Positions 20,969 to 34,899 of a stretch of 64,000 bases of DNA are shown here, in pieces. The stretch comes from Hirudinaria manillensis (lineage: Eukaryota; Annelida; Clitellata; Hirudinida; Hirudinidae). Made by a program: the position numbers and the translations under genes. Each line of letters opens with the position of its first letter. The stretch's first letter is position 1. The stretch is taken from contig CM067530.1 in assembly GCA_034509925.1 (NCBI GenBank), forward strand, positions 7,833,501 through 7,897,500. The letters run 5' to 3'. The notes under the pieces were generated by a model, which made no database searches, was not told the DNA's origin, and was given only the letters and a program-made list of their open reading frames with translations.

Positions 20969-22764
20969 CTAAAGTGATAAAGACATAGATATCTTTGGAA
21001 ACAATTTCTTGGTGTTTTCCATCAAAATGCTTGCAAGTGATTCATGATCAAGTTTTTTGACTTGAGCAATGTATTCAAATGAAATTCTTGCATTTACAGG
21101 CTCATTCCTGATCTTGAAACAAAATAAAAAACATTTAGTTTATTTGTTATTTACCAAGCATCACAACTAATATTCATTTTTAAGACAAATCAAATTACCA
21201 TTTTCTCAGGGCCCAAAGCAGGAGAATCAGTTTCTAACAATATCCTGTCTAAAGGCAAAGCTTTGACTATTTTATCCTTCTGCAGGAATTTTTCAAAATG
21301 TTAAACAACTTTGAAAACAATTTTTCTAAAACAAGGCTTAAAACTCTGATGTAAATTCGACAATAAGGATAGAAAAAAAAACAGAATAAAAACAATGCAA
21401 TAAAAGATACTGGAAAGGTTCTGCTCATTAACATCAAATGCATAACTAAATAGAACAACTCTATTGCCGACATTGCAAGAGGCAAATTCTTAATTATTGG
21501 ACCATTTTGATATGTGACGGAAGAACTTAAGAACTAATCTACCTGTTCACTGCGAACGATTGAAGGAGGAAAAGAAAAGAAGAATCCCTGGGAAGCTCCT
21601 TCCAGTGCGACAGACACTTTTCCATCGAAAGCGTGCAAAAGAACGTTGCGTGCGTTCATTTCTTTCAACAACTTGATCACTGGTCGACCTGCAGATCTTG
21701 AATGAACATTTCTGAAGAAATTTCAATATATTAGTCAGATTGTGTCATTTTTAAATTACTATTTTATTTAAATTATTATTATTAAAATTCTATTTTTGGT
21801 ACTCACATGGGCAATCCATGTTGTTCTGCAAACTTTACCTAAATTGGAATAAAATTTAATGCATTTGCTGTTATTCTACTCCTATTACTATTAAGCAACA
21901 TACCTGTTCACTAAAAACTTGTCTTTGAGCCAATTTTTCATCCTCAGAATTGCAAACTCTTGGTGTGAAATCCAAGCCAATCTGAACAAAGCCAATTTTA
22001 ACTTTTGACTCACTATTAATTATCATCAGGCCTCATTAAAATGGAAGTATGAAAAGATATGTCACCTCGCCTATGCAAACAATTTCAGTTAAATGTTCAT
22101 GGAAATGTGGAAGCATTTTCTCCAAGTCCTTGAAAAAATTCAAAATTATTAAGTATATTCTAAAATCCCAGCAATTGATTCTACCTCCATTCTGGCACTT
22201 CTATCTTTATCTCCATCTTTCTAAAAGTTAAACAATAATTACGTCAAGTAAACATCCTCAGGGCTTTTTAAAAATCTCTGTTTTTACCTGGACTGGGTGA
22301 ACACCGATACCAGCAAAACAATAATTTGGATAGCTTTGATAATCAAGATAAAATCAAACTAAAAATAAACCAATGAATAAAGTAATTTCACAGCATTGTT
22401 TGTCTAACTTTTTCACCATTTGGAACAACGGTTGGACGTCATCGGCACTTTCTGTTACAGAGACCATTCCTTTAAGACCAGCCTAAGAAAAACATTGAAG
22501 TTCCATATATTCAAAATTCAGTCAGCCGTTGAAACTAACCCCCATAGCTTTTTGTATAACATCATCTCTATCCTGTTGAAATGATGAAAATATATTACAA
22601 ATCTTAACAATCAACACATCCAGCCACAATTTCAAAATTGTGTTAAATCCAATTCAGAAATGTAGCGCAAATGCTCCAGAGCATGATAATATTGATGGGC
22701 TCACTGTATCAAATTCTTCGCAATATAAATGGTTGTGGCAATCAATAAAATTTATTCCCGTCAT
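20969..22764 (-). CDS. TATDN3: TatD-family metal-dependent hydrolase, TATDN3 type
   Basis: Ten exons give 259 residues, close to the usual ~270: 22705-22764, 22540-22572, 22409-22482, 22288-22333, 22066-22128, 21904-21981, 21807-21838, 21543-21711, 21199-21279 and 20969-21112. All junctions have GT-AG signals and consistent phases. TatD proteins are TIM-barrel hydrolases related to amidohydrolases; some are DNases, and the substrate of the TATDN3 branch is not settled. Motifs in order: the metal-binding D-C-H-N-H (FIDCHNHL) at the N-terminus, [19 protein letters not shown] (metal ligand Glu), [11 protein letters not shown] (His ligand), LLHAFDG (His ligand) and LLETDSPAL (Asp ligand). All expected metal ligands are present, so the enzyme should be active. 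The start ATG is followed within a few residues by the first metal motif. It shares a 249 bp spacer with FDX2. Confidence 0.92.
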
Positions 22765-23013
22765 GATTTACTCTTAAAGTTATTTCTAGCAACGGAAGGG
22801 AATGTTTATCACTGAACTTTTAATCATTAGCATAAATATACAATTTAAACTGTTTTTATTAAAACATACGTTAAAAAATAATTGCATAATGTTATTAATT
22901 TGTCGCAATTTGATAAATCTTTGCATTAATAAATCATGATTAAAAGTAGATTTAAGCATGCTTCTTTTGTAAACAAAACGTAAACCCCCTTCGCGAGTTT
23001 TACATTCGTTAGC
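22765..23013. promoter_or_regulatory. Shared divergent promoter region of TATDN3 and FDX2
   Basis: 249 bp separate the two start codons, which point away from each other. This is a typical bidirectional housekeeping promoter layout. No TATA box stands out, and I could not assign start sites. Confidence 0.55.
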
Positions 23014-24350
<1,337 letters not shown>

Positions 24351-26400
24351 ATAATTTTAATGATTTATTTTTACCAACAAAATCAAGAATACTCAGTTTG
24401 CCTCCAGATACTTGATTGTGTGTTTTTGAGAGTACTTAAAGTACATAAATCAATGCAATGATTGTTTAAGTAAGTGAGGATCAGCAGAAATGAAAAAACT
24501 TAGCTTTGGAGCAAAGGTTTGGGGTTGTTCTTTCTGAATAGGGAAATGTTATTTTAATTAATCATTGTATAATGAAGATGTTTATTATTACTTGTCCATC
24601 TTTCTGGTCTGGACTTCTCAGCTCCACTTATTTAGCTTAGTACTTATTATGAAACTTATCAATATCTTTTTGTCATTCAAAGTCACATAAAAATTGACTT
24701 TGAAGGGCTCATAAGGCACCACAGCACTTAAGATTCGTTACCAATAGCCATGGTTTTTGGAACACATCTTCGTTTGCAGTTCTCGTGACAGGTGTGATCC
24801 TCAATCGAATATTCTCTCGTTGAAATGGCCAAACAACGTATTGATTAAAAAAAAATACGTATTGATAGAAAGATGAAACAGTTATGAATAATAAATTGCT
24901 TAGTTGCTGCGCTCGATGGTCATTCAAATGTTGAAGGTCGAAGGGATTTTGACCTTAGAATGAACCGCACTTAAGGTTCAAAAACGTGATGTTTGTTGCG
25001 CTAGCAGTACTTTTTATTCATTTTCAGATGCAACAAAGCCATACAAAGCCAAGGTAGTTATAATTATTTATAATAACACGTCTATGTAAGATTTGTTTGA
25101 TTAACATGTCTTTGATATGTTGAGGCCTACTTTAGGATCAGCAACTTAATGACATCATTTTTATTCCGTTTATTTCAAACGTTTTCCAGAGATTGATTTA
25201 TTTGAAAAATGTGACTTTGTTTTTAAATATTTCTTTTCAAATATTTCAATTGTTTGCTATGTTTGGCTATCCTAAAATATTAGTATTGTGGTATAGTATC
25301 GTATATAGTATTAAAATAATATTATAGTATATAATCGCATTATATAAGTAAATTATTATATAATTGCTTTGTCATATTTTGATGGCCCTTAATAATAAAG
25401 CTGTGTGGAGGACAATTCCATGAAATATAAATTCGACAATACTTAGAACTGCTGATATCTATTAGCAGAAAACCATTCTAAAAAAACCATTTTTTTGTGC
25501 CTAATTTCCTGAGAGCAAGGAATAAACCGAACGGCATTTAACTCATTTGTATTCATCAAGGAAGATTAACCGTCATTTTGCAGGCAAATACGAAAAGAAA
25601 TGAAAATAACGATGATTTGTTCTTTATATGGCTCATTACTTCCCAGACTCACGAATTGCAAACACACGAAACCATACGTCTCTTGAACTTCATCTTACCT
25701 GTTTTGAATTGTTTGATATTTAATTTTATGATTTTTAAGAATATTTTCACAATATGCACTTAGACTTTAACCATCGAAATTTGTTAAAAATTTAATTTTA
25801 GGATGAATAAAAGTGTCTAAGATGAGCATTTACTGTTGCGTGCTTCATATGATGTGGTCGTTGACTTTGACAAATGTTGTTTAAATTCAATTTAAGGTAA
25901 CAAACGACATTTCATTGTCTATGTAGATCTCTTTTAATTTCCGCTGATTACGTAAGATTTTTTTAAAATTTCCATTCAAAGTTTATTCAAGCAGTACTTC
26001 CGCTCCACGATGCTCACAAGCAGGGGCGTTATTAAAGAACACTTTTTTTTTGCTGAGAATTAAATGAAATTATAAAAACAAAACAGAACAAAATGGCATC
26101 TAATGCTTTGAACCTTAACCTGTTGACCTATTAATATAATTTAATTCGGAGGAATGCTTAATTTTGGTTAGAAATGATTTTAAGGCGGTATTTTTGACCA
26201 CAATGACATTGGTAGGTGCAAAGGAAGTGATGAGATATTAATGAACCATTAATACTTAAATAGCTTCCCCATCCAAGTCATTACCGGAGAAGGTGTCCAC
26301 ATTTTATATTAATCTAATTAAAACTAATTAGTTATTTATAATTTGCAAAATAAATAAAAACATTCATTCTCGGATGAATTTTCTATGACCGATTTGCAGG
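24351..26400. other. Intergenic spacer after FDX2
   Basis: Includes the FDX2 3' untranslated region and AT-rich DNA. Short reading frames here look random; I see no gene or repeat family I can support. Confidence 0.55.
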
Positions 26401-26416
26401 ATTAACGTTTCAAAAA

Positions 26417-26700
26417 TGACGTCAGCCGTTGTTGTTGTTCTTGTTGGTATTTTACAATTTCTTTTGAATTTCTTTTGAATTTCTTCAATTGTCAGCACCC
26501 AGGATTAGGAATTGTTTTAAATTCTCCTTCAAGTTCAACGTAGGATTACAATTGTCCCTCCTCGACAGATCGCCTGACGTTGCTTCCGAGATTGACGACT
26601 GCTACAGGTATCAGGTCAGATGATCACGTGATCGCGACGTTCATCCAATCACCGAGAGGCTCCAGACGCACGTGCGCAAGAATATTCACGTACTTATTAT
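26417..26700. promoter_or_regulatory. GC-richer patch with CRE and E-box palindromes
   Basis: A perfect CRE (TGACGTCA) at 26417-26424 and a 12 bp palindrome GATCACGTGATC at 26622-26633 lie in a patch clearly richer in GC and CpG than its surroundings. It may be a promoter or enhancer. No gene beside it is recognisable. Confidence 0.35.
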
Positions 26701-26799
26701 TATTACTATTATTTTTATTATTTCTTTTTTTTCAAATCCAAGGGCGTAAGATTTTAATATGGAATGCACTCGGATTTATTTCGAAATAAAAAACCAAAG

Positions 26800-27939
26800 C
26801 AAGCATTTAACATTTAAACCTGTAACGACTTAATCTTATAAGGAAATCTTCAATAAAATCGAATAACAATTCATTTGGCTTTTATCGATTTCAAAATTCT
26901 CTCCGGAAATTCGTCAAAAATGTCATGAAAGTGTCCTTGCGGTAGCAGTGAAAGATTCAATTCTTCCAAGAGCATCCGGCTCGAGATCATGGCAAAGCAT
27001 TCCTCTCGCGTAAAAGTGTCTAACATTCCCTCATCCAATTATTTCTTTTAACAGGCTTAAGGAAGCTCAATGAGCAAACATGGACGCTCGAAATCCAGAT
27101 ATTCACAACACGAGCTTCAGAAGTTCGTTCTAACTGAATTTTGAACCTAATTTCATTTAAGCATAAATTTAAAAAAAATCAATTTTAGCAATTTAATGTA
27201 ATTTATTTATTTATATATTTGTTGATGATTTATTTATTTTCAATGTTCATTAATTATTTATTTATTTATTTACAATATTATTTAATAACGTATTTGTTTG
27301 TTTCCGGACTCATTTTCAGAGTTGAATGTTTTGCATAACAATAATTAAAACAAAAGCCACGTGGTTTAATTCGCATGTTTATTTCAATATTTTATTACAA
27401 AGTTAGAAACCTTCCGAATAAACAACGAAATTATTTCCAAGAATTAAATTTAAATAATTTATCTTTCGAATGAAATTCTGCCGAAATTCTGCTGAAATTC
27501 GCTGATAATTTTTATCTTGAAACCGACAAACGAGAGAAGATGAAATTGATGAAAATATGAGAAATAAATCGTAGGAATATTGAACATTCCACGGCAGAAG
27601 TTTATTGATTTCACCCACAACAAAACATACTGAATTGATGGAGCATCATTAATAAATAAATTTATATTAACATTAGTAATATCGTTACTAACTAGATATA
27701 GTAATGATAATAAATAATGATTTTAAATAATCTAATGATAATAATTATAAATAATTGATAATAAATTATAATTAATATAATAAAGTTGATAAATATCCAA
27801 ATAATTATTAACATCTCTATTATAATATAATCGTTATCATTATCATTATAATTAATGTTGTTATTTATCGTCTCTTACCATTCTTATTTATTACAATTAC
27901 CAAATATATAATTATTATAATAATATATTATAATAGAAA

Positions 27940-27974
<35 letters not shown>

Positions 27975-29110
27975 GTTATTATTATTACTATTATTATTAT
28001 TGTTATTATTATTATTGTTACTATAAGTTACATAAAGTTAGTAGTGCAACCATCACGAAAGCATTGAACAACTAAACACAACTGAACATCTTCTACCATC
28101 TTGGTGACGTCGGACATCAACTCATCCTAATGGAGACCTGAAAGAAAATGTTTATTTAAATTAGTTAATACAAATAATTAAATACATTAACATTTAATCT
28201 AAATACATAGGTATATATAAAGATTAATTATTTCGTTTTTATATAATAAATAAATTAATCATAAAAATAATATTTTAAGTCGACATTTAAATTTAAGCAA
28301 CAAATTCCAATTACATTTCGAAAAACGTTAACGGCCAAAAAAGAAAGAACTATAATAATCGCTAGGAATAAATTATGATAAAACCCGAGAATAAATTATG
28401 ATAATGAAGAAACAATAAAATATTTACAAAGTATGATTATTCATTCATTTTCACGTTTGACTGACGTTAAAAAATAAACGGACGTAGAGAAGTGAGACAT
28501 GGTCGTGAAAAATAATTTTAATGAATCAATATCCGCGGGCCATCCATCATGTACCCCCATTAGATGCCAACAGGAAATATTCCAGAAAGCTCCACTTTAA
28601 TTAATCTCCTCTCGAATGTTTTCGGCTCTCGGAATAAAATTTATTTAAATTTAAAAAAATGGAATTCTATTCTAAAATATTTGTAAAACATATTCAACGA
28701 TAATTTTTCTGGCTAATCTTTTCTAATTCTATTAAAAGATGCTTAATTTATTAACAGTGAAAATGATGATGATGACGACGACGATGACGATGATGCAAAA
28801 CAACTGATTTGGCAGTTTAAGACAATATAAAAATAAAATAACTTTTAATATTTTCACAATTTCTTCACTTCGTTCTAATTATAGATAATTAATAATAATT
28901 ATTATTTAATTTCGAATATATTTGAGAGAATATTTGTAAAAATGTATATACAAATATATATATAAAAATAATTTTATTATTATATTTTATATTATATTAT
29001 TTATAAATATTATAATATAAAATCTCAAATTCTCGTGATAAAAACGTGAAACTGTTCAACCTATTAAAATGAAAGCGTTTTCTTTTTCTATGAATTCTTT
29101 TCATAAAGTT
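26800..29110. other. Intergenic AT-rich DNA with ATT-type repeats
   Basis: A trinucleotide-like ATT/ATTG block lies at about 27940-28020, and ATTT tetranucleotide runs near 27190-27285. No gene was recognised. Confidence 0.55.
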
Positions 29111-29118
29111 AATTTCAA

Positions 29119-29265
29119 TGACGAATGAAAATATTTAATAAAAAATATTTAATAATTATTAAAAAATATTTAATATTTATTAAAAAAGATTTAATATTTA
29201 TTAAAAAATATTTAATATTTATTAAAAAATATTTAATAATTGTTAAGAAATATTTAATTTTTATT
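29119..29265. repeat. ~20 bp AT-rich tandem repeat
   Basis: Units of the form TTTAATATTTATTAAAAAA recur about seven times with small changes. It reads as a repetitive peptide on either strand, which is a by-product of the repeat. Confidence 0.7.
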
Positions 29266-29460
29266 CCATCAATTGAAGCCCCATTTCTTCTTTCTGGACA
29301 ACAAACGTGGACGACATTTTGAAGAATACGCAACAAATGTTTTCCAAATGTTTGAATTTTTTAATTATTTTGAAATTTAATTAAATGTTTAAATTTCAAT
29401 TTGACTTTTAATTGCATTTGTAGATTAATTCCATATTGACCTATTTCTCACTTCTCACTA

Positions 29461-29708
29461 TATAATATAATATAATATAATATAATATAATATAATATAA
29501 TATAATATAATATAATATAATATAATATAATATAATATAATATAATATAATATAATATAATATAATATAATATAATATAATATAATATAATATAATATAA
29601 TATAATATAATATAATATAATATAATATAATATAATATAATATAATATAATATAATATAATATAATATAATATAATATAATATAATATAATATAATATAA
29701 TATAATAT
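29461..29708. repeat. (TATAA)n pentanucleotide microsatellite
   Basis: About 50 copies of TATAA, essentially uninterrupted over ~248 bp. Confidence 0.97.
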
Positions 29709-29719
29709 ATGCAACAAAT

Positions 29720-30475
29720 GTAATAAATATGATAGACATAAAAAATATATATTAACATAATAAACATAACAAAGACTTTTGCTTTTGAGAAAACGCTTTT
29801 GAGTGTCACCTACACTGAAGAGAAAATGAAAAAAGAATTTAAATTAAAAATTTTCCAAACATTTACCAGCAGCTTATCATTGAATGCCGTTGCATGTCAT
29901 TACGTATCATTCCGTGTCATTGCATGTCGTGGCCATATTAACGCCCGAACGAAATATATTTGTCTCACGAGATTTTTGGCAACTTTGAATTCAAGCTTAG
30001 CAGTTTCGTTGATAAAAGATTGCGATTTAAAAAAAAGAAATTGGTTTTTAACTTCTTAAACTTCTGAAATTTACTGAAAATTCCAAAGACTAGTCCAAAG
30101 ACTTGACCCCCTGACTAAAATTTTCCAGGTGCAGATTCAAAATGTTCATGCAACTTATGTTGCAACTTGTGACTCACTCATGAAAGTTGTTCGATTCTGA
30201 TATCGAAACTTGGAAATGCCATAATCGACGGAATTTCATTGAATTTATGACGATTAAATTATATTTTTAAATAATCATCGATTTACATTGATGAATATTT
30301 TTCGACAAAATAACTTGAACAAACACGTGGCAATGCATGAAATCGATTTAACAGCATTAAACGGACTTAAATATTTGGCCATCTTGGATTTCCAGGAATT
30401 TGGCGTAAAAATTTAGAAATAATTCAAACAAGTTGTTCAAAAAATATTTGCACCCAATTTTCCAAGCATTATTGT
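29720..30475. other. Intergenic spacer
   Basis: AT-rich, no recognisable gene. A small degenerate repeat of the form TTGCATGTCATTACGTATCA occurs near 29890-29930. Confidence 0.5.
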
Positions 30476-30665
30476 GGTTAATCCGATATTATTTGCCATT
30501 TCGCATTTCTTTTGGCTACTTTAACTTTTAATATTCTTATCAGTATTAAATGAAGTCCCTATGCTACAGGTATCAATAAGACACATATCAAACTAATATC
30601 GTAATTATGACGTGATAATCATTCATCATTATGTAATAATAAACTATTACATCACATACCTAACA
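30476..30665 (+). repeat. ~190 bp dispersed repeat, copy 1
   Basis: Shares ordered blocks with 32153-32345: GGTTAATCCGATAT, CTTTAACTTTTAATATTC, then TCAGTA.TAAAT..., GTCCCTA, and finally AATCA.TCATCATTATGT. The two copies are direct, diverged and bracket the LINE. Limits are approximate. Confidence 0.7.
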
Positions 30666-30683
30666 TAATAACATCATTCAGAG

Positions 30684-31613
30684 GTTGCCGTTACTAGTGG
30701 AGTTCCCCAGGGGAGTGTTCTTGGGCCAACATTATTTTTACTCTACATAAACGACCTTCCTGGCTTATTCAAGAACTCAGACACAATTTGTAAGCTCTTC
30801 GCTGATGACATAAAGCTTTACAATAGTTCTCCTCTCCAGCTGCAGAGATCTCTTGATACGATAGTGGAGTGGAGTGAGAGATGGCAGCTACAACTCGCTC
30901 CCGACAAATGTCAGATTCTCTCATTAATTGGCTGCAAAAGATCTTTTCATCCAAATGAATATTGTATTCACAACCACATACTGTCAAGAGTTAACTTGAT
31001 TCGAGATCTAGGAATACTCATAGATTCTTCGCTCCGACTTGACAAACACATAGATAACATCACCAGAAAGGCAGCTACAATATCCAAACTGATTCTAGCA
31101 TCATTTTCCTCACGTGACCATGACATCCTCATAAGGGCATTTTGTACCTTTGTTAGGCCAATACTCGAGTATGGCTCTCCTGTATGGAACCCACACAAAA
31201 AACTTCTCATCGATAGGCTTGAACAGATCCAAAAAAGGTTCACCAAGGCCATTCCCACACTGGCCAAATATCCTTATCTGCTGAGACTAAAGATTCTTAA
31301 ATTGCCCACCCTAGAAAAACGAAGACTACTGGCCGATCTCACCATGTGTTTTAAATTACTAAAAGGCCTTACTAATAGCAAAATCTCCACTACTCTCAAC
31401 AGATCAACATACAATAGGACCAGAGGCCACAACTACAAACTCAGGACAAACAAATTCCGTTGTAATACTTCCAAATACTTTTTCTCCAATCGAATTGTCA
31501 AATCCTGGAACACCCTGCCAGCCCATGTCGTTAACTCCTCTACCACGTCCCGCTTCAATGCTGAGATCCACAAATTGAACCTTAACCAATACCTTAAATA
31601 TCATGAACCCTAA
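30684..31613 (+). pseudogene. LINE ORF2 C-terminal part: reverse transcriptase palm/thumb and tail
   Basis: About 309 codons open to a TAA at 31611-31613. Motifs: SGVPQGSVLGPTLFLLYIND, then the catalytic F-A-D-D at 30798-30809, then a thumb region with LAPDKCQ, DLGILIDSSL and RPILEYGSPVW. These are typical of non-LTR reverse transcriptases of the Jockey/CR1 groups. The endonuclease and the N-terminal half of RT are missing, so it cannot move by itself. The remaining frame is intact, which suggests a fairly recent insertion. Confidence 0.88.
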
Positions 31614-31796
31614 GAGCTTACATCTGTACAAGAGTTTTTTTTTTTGTTTTTGTTTTTGTTTTTTTTTGTTTTTTTAAGTCCGAATGGCGATTGTTTATGT
31701 TCTATTTGCGCTTCAGTTGTTTTTTTTTTCCGAACGTGTCAGAGGCCTCGGCCCTTCGTTCGTCTCGAATAAATAAATAAAAATAAATAAAAAAAT
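30684..31796 (+). mobile_element. 5'-truncated LINE (Jockey/CR1-like), 3' end
   Basis: The element begins abruptly inside the reverse transcriptase, as expected from incomplete reverse transcription. It runs through the end of ORF2 and a 3' untranslated region with T-rich tracts, and ends in a short AATAAATAAATAAA-type tail (31768-31796). I did not find a clear target-site duplication. Confidence 0.85.
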
Positions 31797-32152
31797 TACA
31801 AAATACGAGACTATATGATCATTCAAGCTGCCATCATATTCCAATCACATGGTATTACATTTTTATGAGTTGCTATTCAAATTTCAATTACATTTGCATG
31901 AGGTGGTATTTCGGAGATGATGAAGAATATGACGAACCAATCCTCGATTGAGTTTTCGAATGAAACGTTCTTATTGGAGGATAAACTCATCATCAAGAGA
32001 TTTTGAGGGATTCCCCATTTCCTGTCCTCTTTAAATATTTTTTTTTCAAATTATTTTTATTAACTTTTTTTTAAAAAGTAGATCCCTTCTTGTGATTTGG
32101 TAGTTGGAGAATGAATCATTCAAATTCGACGTATTGTTCTATGCATTAATAT

Positions 32153-32345
32153 GGTTAATCCGATATATTTTTTTGTGGCATTTTGTAATCTTACCGATAC
32201 TTTAACTTTTAATATTCTCATCAGTAATAAATACCGTCCCTAAGGTAACATTGTAAAAGTACAAGGATACACATATTATAACTAATAACGTCATATTTTG
32301 TACAAGACAATCACTCATCATTATGTTGATTACAAACAAACATAC
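32153..32345 (+). repeat. ~190 bp dispersed repeat, copy 2
   Basis: Direct partner of 30476-30665, about 1.68 kb downstream. This copy has GGTTAATCCGATATATTT, CTTTAACTTTTAATATTCTC and CACTCATCATTATGTTGATT. Confidence 0.7.
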
Positions 32346-32459
32346 CATCAGAACAAGCATCACATTCTACATTCACGAGCACAAACATTTGCTCCAGTTT
32401 TGAAGGAAAATGACATTTTCAACTCGAACGACCTACAATTGAAAACATCGGCGTTGATT

Positions 32460-32560
32460 TTCAATTATTCCACGGTCATCACGTGATCTGGGACCGGATA
32501 TGACGTCAGGGAGTTGGACAAAATTGATTGTTTGAAAGGTCCACTCCTAATTAAGCCGAC
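32460..32560. promoter_or_regulatory. Promoter-like patch with E-box and CRE palindromes
   Basis: TCACGTGA at 32479-32486 and a perfect CRE TGACGTCA at 32501-32508 are 14 bases apart, in a locally GC-rich stretch just before a possible coding start at 32681. A role is inferred only. Confidence 0.4.
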
Positions 32561-32680
32561 ACGCAACAAAGCTGAACCCTCGAAGCGATCCTACGACGGC
32601 GATAGAAAGATGGAAGAAGAAGCGAAAGAAAGAAAGAAACAAAGTTCGGAAGGAACAAGTCGCAGTTGAAGAAAATAAGG

Positions 32681-32848
32681 ATGAATCCAGAAAGTCCAGA
32701 GTCGATGATGGACCGACGAGAAATGTTGGAGTTGATCAGTCAAAGAGGAAGAGACGAGTGCTCTTCCATCGATTACGATGTTTCGCCGAGATTAAGTGGC
32801 CGTTGCCATGGAAACGGAAGTGCCCGGGGATTGATGGAAGGTGCCGAG
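32681..32848 (+). CDS. Possible first coding exon of an unknown gene
   Basis: A 56-codon frame (starts MNPESPESMMDRREMLELI) ends at a phase-0 donor-like GTTAGG. It lies 170 bases downstream of the CRE/E-box patch and in GC-richer DNA than its surroundings, with CGs throughout. I recognise no domain and no following exon, so this is a weak candidate; it could equally be an untranslated leader. Confidence 0.2.
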
Positions 32849-32956
32849 GTTAGGAGTCCGTTTAATGGCCGGTCGTCGGGTTTTGCACCTACCAGTCGTT
32901 CGTGATGATTTCTGCTTCTCGCGACACGCATCGTTGCATTTCGACGACCTAGTTGT

Positions 32957-32957
32957 T

Positions 32958-33003
<46 letters not shown>

Positions 33004-33035
33004 TTGATGCTGTTGGTGGTGGTGGTGGTGGTGAT
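32957..33035. repeat. (GTT)n then (GGT)n microsatellite
   Basis: About fifteen GTT units followed by a short TTGGTGGTGGTGG run. Confidence 0.9.
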
Positions 33036-33295
33036 GATATTGACGGTGAAGGTACGAGTTTTAAAAGTTTGTATCATGATTTTGTTGATTACTTTTTAAG
33101 AATATGATTAAAATGATTTAATTAATTAATTAATTTTTATTTCCTGACCAAGTAATTTCTTTATATGGACGTCATCAACCAAAACCGCCGTTTTATTTTT
33201 AAATCCGTAAAGTGCTGTTATATTTTAATAAATATTTATAATAAATGCTGTCAGAAGTAATTAAAAGTGGAAGGAAACTATTGCTTGGTGAGCGC

Positions 33296-33372
33296 AAGAA
33301 GAGGAGGAGGAGGAGGAAGAGGAGGAGGAGGAGGAGGAAGAGGAGGAAGAGGAGGAAGAGGAGGAAGAGTAC
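33296..33372. repeat. (GAG/GAA)n purine-rich microsatellite
   Basis: An almost pure purine tract of AGG and AAG units, about 75 bp. Confidence 0.9.
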
Positions 33373-33525
33373 GACGATGGCTGCTGAAATGATTTTTGCT
33401 CGACTGAACATAATGTTGCAAAAGGAGGGAAACAATTTTGAAGAAAAATTCCTTTGTTGACCGAGAATGTTTGACCGTGACAGGTGATAACGATGAAATG
33501 ATAACATGTTAAGAGATATTAAATT

Positions 33526-33580
33526 GTTGTTATTATTATTATTATTATTGTTGTTATTATTATTATTATTATTGTTGTTG

Positions 33581-33645
<65 letters not shown>
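33526..33645. repeat. (TTA/TTG)n microsatellite
   Basis: About 40 TTA units with three TTG-rich interruptions. Leucine or isoleucine runs read from it are artefacts. Confidence 0.95.
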
Positions 33646-33839
33646 GCCTGTAAAAATTGTAACAAATTGTAAGCGATTTGAAACTTCGTTTCATCCAAAA
33701 TTTGGTCTTTGTTTGATGGCGGGCCACAAAGTGCTCCTTTGAATTTTTCATAAATTCCAATGGAGTCATTTACTTCGAGAGACATTATTTTTATTATTAT
33801 TATTATTATGTTATTATGCTATTATTTTATTAATATTTT

Positions 33840-34280
33840 ATTATTTTTTTCGGATCCTCGCCAGAAGTGAAAAAGCAAAATGTCTGCTTGGACGACCTGG
33901 AGGCGCCTCTGGGAATTGATGAATGTTGACTCCATTCCACGTCCATTCATCCGAGCATCGGTTCGCACACCGACCAACAAGAGCCATGAATTTCCCCTGC
34001 AATTCCAAGACCGCAACTGCTACCGTTTTGCCCCACGCAGCTTGCAAGTCTAACTGCTGGAGGTCGTGACACCCGAGTTGAGGATTTTCCTGTTCCATCA
34101 ACAAAACACCTGTCGACGAGGAACATTCGCTTTCGATGTGTTACGGTTTCCCCCCCGTTTTCGCTCGACGAGGTGTCGCGGGGTTAGGAGCTGTGCCCCT
34201 TCCCCCCTGTCGTCACGTGATGGATGGAGGTGTTTGGCCGTGCAAAGGCGCCTAAGTTGGTGATGATGTCATCGTCTGAA
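33840..34280. other. GC-richer patch without a recognised gene
   Basis: This 440 bp stretch is markedly less AT-rich than its flanks and contains TCACGTGA at 34213-34220. A minus-strand frame of 87 codons (33841-34104) crosses it but shows no domain that I know. It may be a regulatory element or part of an untranslated exon. Confidence 0.3.
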
Positions 34281-34740
34281 TGCTATCATGTCCGAGATGC
34301 ACTGCCATCCATCAATTTAATGATCGCAACCGCTTCCTTTTTGAGAGTAATTTCTGATCCAAAAAACAAAGTATCGAATTCCGATATTATTTCTAGCATT
34401 GTTTTAAATTTATTTTTTTCGTATTTAAAAACAAAATCCACTTTATTTGTTACGTTTTCAAATTTAATCATTTCATTTTGCTAAAGAGATGAAGAATGAA
34501 ATTCTATCCAAGAAATAAAGTTTCTCTGTTACTCTGCTTGGATATAAACCTTGGTGAGATTATGATTATTATTATGATTATTATAATAGTAATATTATAT
34601 AATAACAATAGTTATTATTATTATTACTATTGTTTTTATTATTGTTTGACTTTTGAGATGCCACTTCTATTGGGACCAGCCATCATTCATTTTGATTGAA
34701 ATATTTATTCTGGAATGTTGCTCATCCATTATGGAACTCG

Positions 34741-34754
34741 TAAATAATAATAAC

Positions 34755-34832
<78 letters not shown>
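34741..34832. repeat. (AAT)n microsatellite
   Basis: About 30 AAT units with one AAC near the start. Confidence 0.97.
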
Positions 34833-34833
<1 letters not shown>

Positions 34834-34899
34834 CAAATATTATTATAATAACATTAATTATGATGTCCTCAGATGTTCAGCGTTTTCAAATAAATATGT

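Noticed and set aside
29441..29809. Y-I-I-L repeat frames on the minus strand
   Set aside because: Translation of the (TATAA)n array, open in several frames at once.
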